Part shown: positions 17,947 through 26,683 of the stretch, piece by piece | Layout: each line of letters starts with the position of its first letter | How positions within the stretch are numbered: position 1 is the stretch's first letter | From: Longimicrobiaceae bacterium | GTDB lineage: Bacteria; Gemmatimonadota; Gemmatimonadetes; Longimicrobiales; Longimicrobiaceae | Assembly: GCA_030447645.1 (NCBI GenBank) | Contig: JAUJOM010000008.1 | Coordinates: forward strand, 1-64,000 | Reading direction: 5' to 3' | DNA: 64,000 nucleotides | Notes under the pieces: model-generated | What the model was told of the DNA's origin: nothing | The model's input: the letters and a program-made list of their open reading frames with translations, nothing else | Database searches by the model: none | Made by a program: the position numbers and the translations under genes

Positions 17947-17958
17947 GGCGGGTCCCAA

Positions 17959-18672
17959 TCATTGAAAGTGGTATGCGACTCCGAGCGAAAACCCCAGATT
18001 GTTCTTCCACCGGGACCGATCGTTATTGGCCGCGACCGGAAATCCCCGGGGAGCTGAAACTCTCCAGATCTGGTCCCGAATCTCGACTCGAAGTGAAGTT
18101 CGCGGGCTGACAAAGTAGTCGGTCCCCAGCCCCGCTCCCGCTGCAAAGTCGGGGCCCAGGCGGTAGCGCTCGGTGGCCGGTACGAAATCCTCGTCCGCTC
18201 CGCGGCCAGCGACGTCCGCCACCAATCCCCCCGTGGCGACGAGGTACGGCGCCAGATTGTTCCAGGCTCTGGGGCCGGTAAGATGGAAGCGGACTCCTCC
18301 CTCGACGAGGAGCAGGAGCACCCCGTTTTCGCCCGTGGGCAGTGGGCGCTGGATCGTGTCGCCAGGGAGCGCGTCGGTTTCGTACAGTCTGCGCTGACCC
18401 GGACTGAACCCGACCGCCGCCTCGCCGGAAACGGGTCCGGTGAACCGGAGGTTGTAGCGCAGTCCCAGGATCGGGGCAGAGCGTGGGCCCAGCTCCGCAC
18501 CAGGGGCCTCCAGCAGATCGATCTGGCCGGCGTCGGTTACAATGTACCCGGCAAATGCACCCAGGGACTGCGTGGTTTCGATGTAGCGAAAGGGTGACGG
18601 GATGCGCTGTGCATGAAGCGCGGGAGTGCCCAGAACCGCCACCAGAATGAGACTTGAAAATAGGCGTAACAT
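17959..18672 (-). CDS. Outer-membrane beta-barrel-like protein
   Basis: 237 aa from ATG 18672. MLRLFSSLILVAVLGTPALHA is a signal peptide with cleavage after LHA. The mature protein alternates hydrophobic and polar residues in strands with turns (APILGLRYNLRFTGPVSGEAAVGF, GVLLLLVEGGVRFHLTG, LAPYLVATGGLVADV, FAAGAGLGTDYFVSPRTSLRVEIRD) and ends in an aromatic strand VAYHFQ, as small outer-membrane barrels do. Function unknown. It sits 8 nt after gpmI and 12 nt before the BON gene, in the same direction. Confidence 0.75.
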   Translation of the reverse strand: MLRLFSSLILVAVLGTPALHAQRIPSPFRYIETTQSLGAFAGYIVTDAGQIDLLEAPGAELGPRSAPILGLRYNLRFTGPVSGEAAVGFSPGQRRLYETDALPGDTIQRPLPTGENGVLLLLVEGGVRFHLTGPRAWNNLAPYLVATGGLVADVAGRGADEDFVPATERYRLGPDFAAGAGLGTDYFVSPRTSLRVEIRDQIWRVSAPRGFPVAANNDRSRWKNNLGFSLGVAYHFQ

Positions 18673-18680
18673 TCCACAAG

Positions 18681-20255
18681 CTACCCCGTTTCGGCGCCCA
18701 CGCGCAAGCCCACACGCAGGTCGCGCCCGGTCATTTCGGGTGGCTGCGGAAGCTCCAGCAGGCCCAGCAGCGTCGGGGCGACGTCGCACAGTGCGCCGTC
18801 AGCCAAACTTTCGGCGGTTCGCCGCTCCCGCGGCTCCATCAGCACGATGCCGACGGGGTTGGTGGTGTGCGCGGTGTGCGGGCCATCGGTGGTGGGGTCC
18901 CACATCTGCTCGCAGTTCCCGTGGTCGGCCGTCACCAGGAGCGCGGTACCCGTTTGACGGCACGCGTCGACGACTCGCCCGAGGCAGGCATCCACCGTTT
19001 CGACTGCGCGGATCGCAGCCGTCAGCACGCCGGTATGACCCACCATGTCCGGGTTGGCATAGTTGCACACCAGCAGCTCGTACTGCTCGGACTGGATCGC
19101 CGCTACCAGACCGTCCGTGACTCCCGCGGCGCTCATCTCGGGCTGCAGATCGTAGGTTGCCACTTTCGGCGAGGGCACCATCCGGCGGGCTTCGCCCGCC
19201 GGAGGCTCCTCGACACCGCCGTTGAAGAAGTACGTCACGTGCGGGTACTTTTCGGTTTCCGCCGTCCGAAACCCGCGTCGCCCCGCAGCCGCGATCACAT
19301 CCGCCAGCAGGTTGGTCATGGGTTGTGGCGGGAATACGGCGGGCAGGGGGAATTCCGCGTCATACTGCGTCAGAGTGGCCACCTGTATGTCCGGCCGGCC
19401 AGGGCCCCGGTCGAACTCGGTGAATGCCACATCAGCTAGCGCACGGGAAAGCTGCCGCACGCGATCCGCGCGGAAGTTGAAGAAGAGCACCCCGTCGCCG
19501 GGGCGAATCAGCCCCTGCGGCTCCCCATGCTCGTCCACGACTACGCGAGGCCGGACGAACTCGTCGTTTTCGCCTGCCCGGTACGCGGCGGCAAGCCCTT
19601 GCAGTGGTTCGTCGACTCGTTCGCCTTCGCCGTACACCAGCGCACGGTACGCCCGCTCCGTGCGCTCCCAGCGGCGGTCCCGGTCCATGGCATAAAAGCG
19701 GCCGGTGAGGGTGGCGACCGCGCAGCCGGTGTGGCCAACCAGCTCGGAAAGAAAGCCGTGCCCGGATTGCGGCGGGGTGTCACGTCCGTCGAGAAAGGCG
19801 TGCACGCGGACCTTCGGAACTCCGTGGCGCCTGGCGAGATCACAAAGCGCCAGCAGGTGTGCATCCTGCGCGTGGACGCCACCGCGACCGATCAGCCCTA
19901 AAAGGTGCAGCGTCGTTCCTTGCTCCCGCACCCCCCGCAACAGTTCGAGCAGGGTGGGATTGGTGGCCAGCTCGCCGGAGCTGATCGCTTGGCCAATGCG
20001 CAGCAGCGACTGCACGACGGTGCGGCCGGCGCCGAGGTTCAGGTGTCCGACCTCGGAGTTCCCCATCTGGCCTTCGGGAAGACCCACGGCGGGTCCATGG
20101 GTGGTGAGCCGGGCACGTGGATACGCGCCACTCTCCCAGAGCTCTCCCCATGTGGGGGTGTGGGCCTGGGCAACGGCATTGTCCCAGGTTGACTCTCTCA
20201 ATCCCCACCCATCGAGGATCACCAGGACGGCACGGGAGGAAGCTGGATCGGGCAT
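18681..20255 (-). CDS. gpmI: 2,3-bisphosphoglycerate-independent phosphoglycerate mutase
   Basis: About 524 aa; interconverts 3- and 2-phosphoglycerate using two Mn2+. Motifs: VLVILDGWGLRES, EGQMGNSEVGHLNLGAG (phosphoserine near residue 67), GRGGVHAQDAHLLAL, FLDGRDTPP, TGRFYAMDRDRRWERT, NFRADRVRQLSRAL, NYANPDMVGHTGVL and LVTADHGNCEQM. Start MPDPASSRAV at 20255 gives the usual short leader; ATG 20285 is an in-frame alternative and neither has a clear ribosome site. Divergent from the M15-type peptidase gene. Confidence 0.95.
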   Translation of the reverse strand: MPDPASSRAVLVILDGWGLRESTWDNAVAQAHTPTWGELWESGAYPRARLTTHGPAVGLPEGQMGNSEVGHLNLGAGRTVVQSLLRIGQAISSGELATNPTLLELLRGVREQGTTLHLLGLIGRGGVHAQDAHLLALCDLARRHGVPKVRVHAFLDGRDTPPQSGHGFLSELVGHTGCAVATLTGRFYAMDRDRRWERTERAYRALVYGEGERVDEPLQGLAAAYRAGENDEFVRPRVVVDEHGEPQGLIRPGDGVLFFNFRADRVRQLSRALADVAFTEFDRGPGRPDIQVATLTQYDAEFPLPAVFPPQPMTNLLADVIAAAGRRGFRTAETEKYPHVTYFFNGGVEEPPAGEARRMVPSPKVATYDLQPEMSAAGVTDGLVAAIQSEQYELLVCNYANPDMVGHTGVLTAAIRAVETVDACLGRVVDACRQTGTALLVTADHGNCEQMWDPTTDGPHTAHTTNPVGIVLMEPRERRTAESLADGALCDVAPTLLGLLELPQPPEMTGRDLRVGLRVGAETG

Positions 20256-20405
20256 TGGTAGGCTGGACGAAACCACGATTGACATGCACCCGTGTGCAGG
20301 ATTATTCTTGCACATCCGCCGAGCATGCTAATGTACCGGCGCCCAGAGCGCCGTGCCAGCCCTGGGGCTCCCATTTTCCGTGCTCAACCTTCACCTCCGT
20401 ACGCC

Positions 20406-21419
20406 ATGAAGCTACCCATCCGCCTGCCTGTTCTCCTCGGCATCGCGCCACTCGGCCTTCTTCTCGGCCTGGCGGACTCACCTGTTCTTGCCAGCGCCAG
20501 AGCCGCCAATTCGCCGCCTGTGAGGCCACCGCTGAGCGTTCGGGTCCCAAAGCTGACATTCGGCAAGTCCGGCATGCTCCGGGTGGTAACGACGAATCCG
20601 GGCGAGCCGCTGAACCTGCGCGTTTCACTGGATGGGGTTGACCCGGCGGAGGTGCTGTACCGCTGGCTTCCGCTGCATGGCACCGGGAGCATGCTCCCCA
20701 TCACGGAGTCCCCCTTCGCGAACGGCATTGTGGCGCCCAGCGAGCCGGGCATCTGGCGGCTGCGGCTCCGGGCCGGATCAATCCGGGAAGAAATCAAGGA
20801 TCTGACGGTCGTGGTCCGCGTGCCCTTCGCCGCCAAGGAGGACGGGCAGATCAACGGCTATCGCGTCGGCAGGTATGCCACGGAGGGCCGGGACCTCTAT
20901 GACGCGTATTCGCCCCCGACCGGTTTCATCGAGGTGACTCCGGAAAACCAGGACCTGCAGCTTTCCGAGCATCTGCGCCTTCGGCAGTTCGTCACCAAGA
21001 ACCAGCACGGGATCTGGCCCAAGTACCTCGCTCTTGACCTGCGCCTCATCGACAAGCTCGAGCTGGTCGTGCAGGAGCTCAACGCCATGGGAATCCCCGC
21101 ACGGCGGATGGCGGTGATGAGCGGCTTCCGTACCCCCGACTACAACGGCCCGGGCGAGGGCGGGCGAGCCAGGCTGTCACGCCACACCTACGGGGACGCG
21201 GCGGACGTCTGGGTGGACAACGACGGGAACGGATACATCGACGACCTGAACGGGGATGGACGGATCGATGCCAACGACGCGGCGGTGATGCGCATCGCCG
21301 CGGATCGGGTGGAGGCCAGGTATCCGGAGCTGACCGGTGGCAACGGGGTGTACACCTCCACCCCGGAACACGGGCCCTTTATTCACATCGACGTGCGGGG
21401 GGACCGCGCCCGCTGGTAA
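20406..21419 (+). CDS. Exported M15/DUF882-type D-Ala-D-Ala carboxypeptidase-like protein with EF-hand-like insert
   Basis: 337 aa. Signal peptide MKLPIRLPVLLGIAPLGLLLG. An N-terminal beta domain (residues 35-145) precedes the peptidase domain: LRLRQFVTKNQHGIWPKYLAL, GIPARRMAVMSGFRTPDYN, then SRHTYGDAADVWV (zinc His and Asp, HxxxxxxD) and a final HIDVRG (zinc His). Between them VDNDGNGYIDDLNGDGRID is a pair of Asp-rich calcium-loop-like (EF-hand/dockerin) sequences. Probably cleaves peptidoglycan stem peptides in the periplasm; Ca2+ dependence is inferred. The upstream 150 nt are shared with divergent gpmI. Confidence 0.85.
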   Translation: MKLPIRLPVLLGIAPLGLLLGLADSPVLASARAANSPPVRPPLSVRVPKLTFGKSGMLRVVTTNPGEPLNLRVSLDGVDPAEVLYRWLPLHGTGSMLPITESPFANGIVAPSEPGIWRLRLRAGSIREEIKDLTVVVRVPFAAKEDGQINGYRVGRYATEGRDLYDAYSPPTGFIEVTPENQDLQLSEHLRLRQFVTKNQHGIWPKYLALDLRLIDKLELVVQELNAMGIPARRMAVMSGFRTPDYNGPGEGGRARLSRHTYGDAADVWVDNDGNGYIDDLNGDGRIDANDAAVMRIAADRVEARYPELTGGNGVYTSTPEHGPFIHIDVRGDRARW

Positions 21420-21422
21420 GCA

Positions 21423-22037
21423 TCACTTTGCCTTCTTAAGCAGCGCGCCCAGCCGGCCGAAGTGCTCCTCGTACTGCGGCCGGCGATCGGGAGCCCGCAG
21501 CACGGCGGCGGGATGGAAGAGCGGGAACAGGCTCAGCGACGCACCCGCGTAATCGATTCGCTGCACTTGGCCCTGTAGCCTGGTGATCTTGCCACCAGCA
21601 ATGAAGTGCTCCAGGGCATACCGCCCCAGGGGTGCCACCAGTCGGGGCTGGATCAAGCGAATTTGTTCAGAGAGCCAGCCGGCACACGCCCGGATCTCCT
21701 GCGGCTTGGGATTCCGGTTTTCCGGAGGCCGGCAGCGCACCACGTTGGCGATGAACACGTCCTCCCGCGCGATGCCGATTTTCTCCAGCATCGCGTTCAG
21801 CAGCTTTCCCGAAGCACCGACGAAGGGCACACCCGCCCGGTCCTCGTTCGCCCCCGGGGCCTCCCCCACCAACATCAGCTTTGCCTGTTGACTCCCCGCT
21901 CCGGGCACCACCTTGGTGCGCGAAAGCGACAGGTCGCACCGGGTGCAGCGCACCATAACCCGGTGAAGAAGGGGGAGCGATGGCGGGCTCGGAATTTCAG
22001 CGGGGAAGCCGGGAGGCTCGACTGGTGTCGTGGGCAT
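21423..22037 (-). CDS. udg: Uracil-DNA glycosylase, family 4 (Fe-S type)
   Basis: 204 aa from ATG 22037 (MPTTPVEPPG); an upstream start at 22106 would overlap the divergent gene. Fe-S cysteines: CTRC (31, 34), then CRPPENRNPKPQEIRAC with 15 residues between, as in family 4. Active-site stretch LMLVGEAPGANEDRAGVPFVG and the late LFPLFHPAAVLR (His loop) are canonical. Removes uracil from DNA, starting base-excision repair. Stop is 3 nt from the convergent peptidase stop. Confidence 0.92.
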   Translation of the reverse strand: MPTTPVEPPGFPAEIPSPPSLPLLHRVMVRCTRCDLSLSRTKVVPGAGSQQAKLMLVGEAPGANEDRAGVPFVGASGKLLNAMLEKIGIAREDVFIANVVRCRPPENRNPKPQEIRACAGWLSEQIRLIQPRLVAPLGRYALEHFIAGGKITRLQGQVQRIDYAGASLSLFPLFHPAAVLRAPDRRPQYEEHFGRLGALLKKAK

Positions 22038-22092
22038 TATGGGACCGGGACCGGGGAATGAATCTTTCGGCAGCGCCAGCCGTATCATAAGC

Positions 22093-22866
22093 ATGACCTG
22101 TTCCACCTGTGGTGCTCCCGTTCCCGCGGGTCGCAGCCGCTGCGCGACGTGCGGTGCTCCCGTGACCGAGCGCGCCGTGCCCGGGCTGGTGGTGGCCCAT
22201 GCCTGCCCCCGGTGCCGCTATGCCGGGAGTGGCGAGTCTTATTTCGCCCGCGGTACCAACGTCGCGAAGCTGCTGGGGATCACCGTGCTGACCGGCGGGT
22301 TCGGGGCCCCGGTCTACTATCTGCTGCGTCACAGTCACAAGATATGCCCCCGGTGCGGGATGAACTGGGGTGAGCAGGGCCGACGCAGTCTGGTGCGGGC
22401 GCCAGCGAGCCAGGCACGCGAAGCCGAATTGGTACCTCCCGATCGTTCCGAGCTTTCGCTCAAGCGGGGCACCTTCGTGCTTTATACGCTCGCGGCGCTA
22501 CTCGCCGGTGGAGGTGCAGTGCAGGGAGATGTCGGGCAGATGGCTGCGGGAGTGGGAGCGGCAGCAGGCGGGTATGTGATGCAGCGCAACCTCCGGCAAG
22601 CACGGGAGCGGCGCCGCCAGATGCTGCTGGAATCCCTCGTGCCCACGGTGCTCCGGCTAGCGGCGCAGCACGGTGGCCATCTCACGGTGTCCGATGTAGC
22701 CGCAGGGCTGGGATGGACGCTGCCGAGGGCTACCAAGGTGCTGCAGCACCTTGATGACGGTATCCGGGTCGACTCGCGGGTGACGGACGAAGGGATGATC
22801 GTGTACGAATTCCGGGAGCTGATCGGCCGCGGGGCCGCGGACGTTCGGGGCGAGCTGCTCGCTTAA
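22093..22866 (+). CDS. Zinc-ribbon membrane protein with C-terminal winged-helix-like region
   Basis: 257 aa from ATG 22093 (MTCSTCGAPVPAGRSRCATC). Two zinc ribbons: C-X2-C/C-X2-C at residues 3-20, then ACPRC and ICPRCGMNWGEQG flanking a hydrophobic hairpin (LLGITVLTGGFGAPVYYLL). A second hydrophobic stretch (TFVLYTLAALLAGGGA...MAAGVGAAAGGYVM) is followed by basic RQARERRRQMLLESLV and a helix-turn-helix-like end: LTVSDVAAGLGWTLPRATKVLQHL-DDGIRVDSRVTDEGMIVYEF. The C-terminal module resembles a short winged helix. No named family recognised. The stop overlaps the convergent GGDEF gene (shared TTAA). Confidence 0.7.
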   Translation: MTCSTCGAPVPAGRSRCATCGAPVTERAVPGLVVAHACPRCRYAGSGESYFARGTNVAKLLGITVLTGGFGAPVYYLLRHSHKICPRCGMNWGEQGRRSLVRAPASQAREAELVPPDRSELSLKRGTFVLYTLAALLAGGGAVQGDVGQMAAGVGAAAGGYVMQRNLRQARERRRQMLLESLVPTVLRLAAQHGGHLTVSDVAAGLGWTLPRATKVLQHLDDGIRVDSRVTDEGMIVYEFRELIGRGAADVRGELLA

Positions 22867-23795
22867 GCCAGGGCGCCCTCGGCGGTCAGGGCGGCCTCCT
22901 CGATACCCGGTGCGTCAGGACGCTTGGCGCGGCGCTTGATTTCAGCCACCAGCTCACCAAGCTCCGCGAGCCCACGCCGCTTGCCAGGCTCTACGTGCAG
23001 GATCGCGACCGACAGCCGGGTGAGCGGAAAGGAGCGCATGACCCCGTCACGATCCATCGCGCGATAGGTTCCTGCGCCGACTACGTCCCGTGGCACGTGC
23101 CGCAGCAGATTGGCCCGGAAGCCGTCCTGCACCTCCTCCACCAGCCGACGTGCGTTCTCCGGGCGGCAGAGCAGGATGAAGTCGTCACCTCCGATGTGCC
23201 CCACAAAGGTGTCCGCCCCGCCAGCGGAACCCAGCAGCGTGTGTGCGACTTCGCGGATCACCTCGTCGCATACCCTGAAGCCGAAGCGGTCGGAGAACGG
23301 CTTGAAGTTGTCCAGGTCAAGATAACAGATCGCGAACGGCTCACTCCCACCCTGACGACGGTCGAGCTCCGAGCTGATCGCCTCACCTCCCGGAAGCCCG
23401 GTGGTGGGGTTGCGGTCGAGCCCGCGCTGCGTCAGCCGGAGCAGAGCGCGTACACGCGCGATCAGCTCACGAGGGTCGAACGGCTTCGCCAGGTAGTCGT
23501 CCGCGCCCGCCTCAAAGCCGTCCAGACGATCGTGTACTGCCTGCTGCGCTGTGAGAATCAGGACGGGAAGGTGAGCCAGGCGGGGATCTCCCTTGATCCT
23601 CCGGCACACCTCCAGCCCGTCAGGCGTGCCCATCCGGTAGTCAAGCAGGGCCAGGTCCGCCACTCCGCGCTGGAGTTCCGCCAGCGCTTCGCGCCCGCTC
23701 CGGGCGAGGCGCACCTGGTATCCCGCGGCCCGGAGGGCATCATTGACCATCTGGCGCGTTGCCACATCGTCGTCCGCGAACAAGATTTCGCTCAT
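22863..23795 (-). CDS. Response regulator with GGDEF-type output domain
   Basis: 310 aa from ATG 23795. Receiver domain residues 1-120: ADDD (8-10), phospho-acceptor Asp52 in LALLDYRMGTPDG, Thr in LTAQQAV, Lys in LAKPFDPREL. A GGDEF domain follows: NPTTGLPGGEAISSELDRR, YLDLDNFKPFSDRFGF and the signature GHIGGDDFILLCR, that is GGDDF in place of GGDEF. One Glu-to-Asp change may keep or abolish diguanylate cyclase activity. No RxxD inhibitory site is obvious. No histidine kinase is adjacent. Confidence 0.88.
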   Translation of the reverse strand: MSEILFADDDVATRQMVNDALRAAGYQVRLARSGREALAELQRGVADLALLDYRMGTPDGLEVCRRIKGDPRLAHLPVLILTAQQAVHDRLDGFEAGADDYLAKPFDPRELIARVRALLRLTQRGLDRNPTTGLPGGEAISSELDRRQGGSEPFAICYLDLDNFKPFSDRFGFRVCDEVIREVAHTLLGSAGGADTFVGHIGGDDFILLCRPENARRLVEEVQDGFRANLLRHVPRDVVGAGTYRAMDRDGVMRSFPLTRLSVAILHVEPGKRRGLAELGELVAEIKRRAKRPDAPGIEEAALTAEGALA

Positions 23796-23962
23796 CGATA
23801 CCGCATAGTCTCGTGCGTCACCAGAATACGAGGATTCTACGTGGAATGCCGTGCTAAGTTCCGCACGCTTGGTAGGGCGGAACGCCAAACCTACTATCTT
23901 GTTGGATGGAGCACAGCCCCCACGGGTGAGTACCTCCGATCCACTTCCCCAGGAGAAACGCA

Positions 23963-24238
23963 ATGATTGCTGCCGTTGTATTGATTCGCACCCAGCCGGG
24001 TGACATTCCCGAGATTGCCCGGCGGATCGCGAGTGTGGAGGGCGTGGCGGAGGTGTATTCTGTCTCCGGAGAGTACGACCTGGTCGCTATCGTGCGTGTG
24101 GCGGAGTACGAGCGGATCGCCCAGATCGTTACGGAGGAGATCGCGCGCGTTCCTGGTCTGGAGCGAACCTATACCCTGACAGCCTTCCGCGTCTACTCCA
24201 AGCAGGACGCGGAAGCCGCCTGGGATATGTTCGATTAG
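23963..24238 (+). CDS. Stand-alone Lrp/AsnC ligand-binding (RAM) domain protein
   Basis: 91 aa with GAGAAACGCA upstream of ATG 23963. The whole protein is the RAM alpha-beta sandwich of Lrp/AsnC regulators, without the DNA-binding HTH: AAVVLIRTQPGDIPEIARRI, GVAEVYSVSGEYDLVAIVRV, LERTYTLTAFRVYSK. Such proteins form oligomers and bind amino acids or influence full-length Lrp regulators. It faces the kynurenine genes and its stop overlaps the kynB stop by 4 nt; an amino-acid-sensing link to that cluster is possible but unproven. Confidence 0.88.
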   Translation: MIAAVVLIRTQPGDIPEIARRIASVEGVAEVYSVSGEYDLVAIVRVAEYERIAQIVTEEIARVPGLERTYTLTAFRVYSKQDAEAAWDMFD

Positions 24239-24855
24239 GGGCTACGCAGTACGGCGCGCACCGGCGCGCCGTCCGCGCCGACCAGCTTGAGAGGAAGCGC
24301 AATCAGCTCATAAGGCCCCGGCGGAACATGGGCGAGATCGAGCCCCTCCAGAATGCGAATTCCCGCGGCGTCCAGCGCGTGGTGATTGGGAAGATGCTTG
24401 CTGTCGATCTGGTCCACGGAGGGCAGATCGACTCCGACCAACAAGACCCCGCTTTCTCCCAAGCGCCCTGCGACGCCCGGGGCGAGCACCGGGATTTGCT
24501 CCGGGAACCGTGCAGAGTCCAGCCACCCATCCGTGCGAAAAAGCACTCGCGGGGTACGGGCGAGGTCCTGTTCCGCCAGCACCTCCCAGGGGATCTGCTC
24601 CCGGCCGCGTGCGTCCACCACCAGCGCAGGTCCGAGATACGTGCTCAGCTCCAGCGCATCGCTGCGGGGACCATCGCTCCGGTAGTGAAAGGGAGCGTCG
24701 ACGTGTGTCCCCGAATGCACGCTGCTGGAGATCGCTCCCACATTCACCGAGCTACCCTCGCTCTGCCTGGCCGTAAGCTCGAACCGGAACGGGCGGTCGC
24801 CGGGCCAGGGTGCCAGCGTGCTATCCAGCAGGCGGGAAATGTCATAGATGTTCAT
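24235..24855 (-). CDS. kynB: Kynurenine formamidase
   Basis: 206 aa, cyclase family (PF04199). Hydrolyses N-formylkynurenine to kynurenine in tryptophan breakdown. Signature metal site HSGTHVDAPFHY (HxGTHxDxxxH) near residue 48 and later GVDLPSVDQIDSK-HLPNHHALDAAGI, both typical of KynB. Start MNIYDISRLLDSTLAPWPGD is canonical. One nt separates it from kynU upstream, so the two are one operon. Confidence 0.92.
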   Translation of the reverse strand: MNIYDISRLLDSTLAPWPGDRPFRFELTARQSEGSSVNVGAISSSVHSGTHVDAPFHYRSDGPRSDALELSTYLGPALVVDARGREQIPWEVLAEQDLARTPRVLFRTDGWLDSARFPEQIPVLAPGVAGRLGESGVLLVGVDLPSVDQIDSKHLPNHHALDAAGIRILEGLDLAHVPPGPYELIALPLKLVGADGAPVRAVLRSP

Positions 24856-24856
24856 G

Positions 24857-26189
24857 TCAGGCCACCAGCTCCCGTTCAGCAGCGTGCGCCTCGTACTGCC
24901 GCTCGTCCACGATGGTGCGGAGCCGCTGGACGGCCTGATAACAGTCCCGGAACGGGTTGTAGAGCGCTACCGGAGCCAGGCGGATCAGGTCAGGCGGGCG
25001 GAAGTCCGGGATCACTCCGGAGTGCTTCAGTGCCCTGCACACCCGTACTGCCTCCGGGTGCGCCAGTGAAACGTGGCCTCCGCGCCGGTGCTCCTGGGGG
25101 GGCGTGACCACCCGGAATCCCCGGCTTGCCAGCCCGGCATCGGCGAGCTCGATCAGGTACCCGGTGAGTGCCAGCGACTTGTGCCGGAGCCGCTCCATCC
25201 CCGCCTCGGCGAAGATGGGGAGCGAGCCGGCCAGCCCGGCCATGCCGAGGATGTCCGGAGTGCCAATCTGCATCGCGCCAGCGCTGGGGGCAGGCTCCAG
25301 GACGGGGCCCATGTCGAACTGGCGCTCCTTGCGCGAGCCGAACCACCCCGCCAGCCCGGGCGAGCGTCCGAAGTGCCGCCGATTCAGGTACAGGCCTGCG
25401 ACCGCGCCCGGGCCGCCGTTCAGGTACTTGTAGCTGCACCAGAAGGCGAAGTCCACTCCCCACTCGTCGAAGCGGTGGGTACTTGTAGCTGCACCAGAAG
25501 GCGAAGTCCACTCCCCACTCGTCGAAGCGGTGCGGAACGGCACCGATGGAGTGCGAACAATCCCACCCGACCAGGACTCCACGCTCACGCGCGGCGTGAG
25601 TCACCCGCGCCATGTCCAGCAGCTGCCCGCTGGTGTAGATCACCGACGGCAGAACCAGCAACTGCACGTCGTCCGTCATCGCGGCGATGATGTCTGGCTC
25701 ATCCAGCGTGAGCCCGTCACGACTGCGCACCCGGGTCAGATGCCGGGCGGGATCGAGTCCACGCAGCCCAAGCTGGCTCTGCAGAGCGTACAGGTCCGAG
25801 GGGAAGTTCAGCTCGTCCGCCAGCAGCACGGTCCGGGGGCTGCTGGGATCCCAGAGCGTGGCGACGAGCTGGTGCAGATTGACGGTGGTGGAGTTGGCGA
25901 CGATGGTTTCCTCCGCTGCGGCCCCGATCAGCGGCGCTACGCTCTCCGCCAGCGTTTCCGCGAGGGTGAACCAGGGCGGGGAAGCTTCCGTCCACCCGTC
26001 GATTCCCAGGGTCTTCCACTCTTGTAGCACGCGCAGTACCGATGTTTCGGCGTCGCGGGAAAGCAGCCCGAGCGAGTTGCCGTCCAGGTAGATCTGCCCG
26101 GGCCGATGGTAGAAACGCTCCTGGTATTCCGCGAGTGAGTCCTCGGCGTCCAGCTTCCGGGCATACGCGAGCGTGGGTTGAAAGCTCAT
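24857..26189 (-). CDS. kynU: Kynureninase, interrupted by a 55-bp tandem duplication
   Basis: PLP enzyme cleaving kynurenine to anthranilate and alanine. The N-terminal frame (ATG 26189, [19 protein letters not shown]) carries [45 protein letters not shown] and [25 protein letters not shown]; the PLP-lysine motif [11 protein letters not shown] and the C-terminus ([44 protein letters not shown]) are in another frame. The switch is caused by a perfect 55-bp tandem repeat (25423-25532). Deleting one unit restores a normal protein of about 425 aa. Overlaps DUF4442 by 4 nt. Confidence 0.9.
25423..25532. repeat. Perfect 55-bp tandem duplication inside kynU
   Basis: Bases 25423-25477 are repeated exactly at 25478-25532. 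The unit encodes the [18 protein letters not shown] stretch, including the PLP-binding Lys. Because 55 is not a multiple of 3 the duplication frameshifts the gene. No divergence between copies, so it is either very recent or an assembly error. Confidence 0.95.
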
Positions 26190-26683
26190 GTCTGCGGGCT
26201 GATTGCTTTCTTCTTGAACGACCAGGTGAAGGTAAACCGCGCGACCTCGGTCCCGTCCGCCATTCGTCCCACGGTTTCCGCGTCTACGGTCACTCCCTCC
26301 CCACTCTCCACCGCCTGCTGCACAACACGGCTCATTGCCTGTACCCCTTCATACCTGAAGACTACCCGGCCCGTCGCTTTCTTCCCGAAACTCCCGTGCA
26401 CATCCGTGACCAGCATGGAGATCCGCACTCCGGCTGCCTGCACCGCCACCATAGCGGGAGCCCCCGTAGACAGCTCCGCCGCCATGGTGAGCGCGGCGAA
26501 GTAGGTGCTGCGAAAGGGATTCTGGGTGCGCCAGCCGCGGGGCACGGATACCGCACACCGATTGTCGTCCAGGTGCTCGACACGCAGCCCCGCGAACCAC
26601 GCGAGCGGAAGCCTGGCGAGCATGAACGCGCGCATGGCCCACGGGCTCAGCATGCGGCGGCGGAGTGCGTCAGCGTCGGGCAT
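26186..26683 (-). CDS. DUF4442 hotdog-fold protein (thioesterase-like)
   Basis: 165 aa from ATG 26683 ([17 protein letters not shown]); an upstream in-frame start exists at 26740. The segments [47 protein letters not shown] and VRFRYEGV-type strand order are those of DUF4442/hotdog thioesterases, which hydrolyse acyl-CoA or serve as accessory proteins. The substrate is not predictable. It is the first gene of the DUF4442-kynU-kynB unit. Confidence 0.75.
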   Translation of the reverse strand: MPDADALRRRMLSPWAMRAFMLARLPLAWFAGLRVEHLDDNRCAVSVPRGWRTQNPFRSTYFAALTMAAELSTGAPAMVAVQAAGVRISMLVTDVHGSFGKKATGRVVFRYEGVQAMSRVVQQAVESGEGVTVDAETVGRMADGTEVARFTFTWSFKKKAISPQT

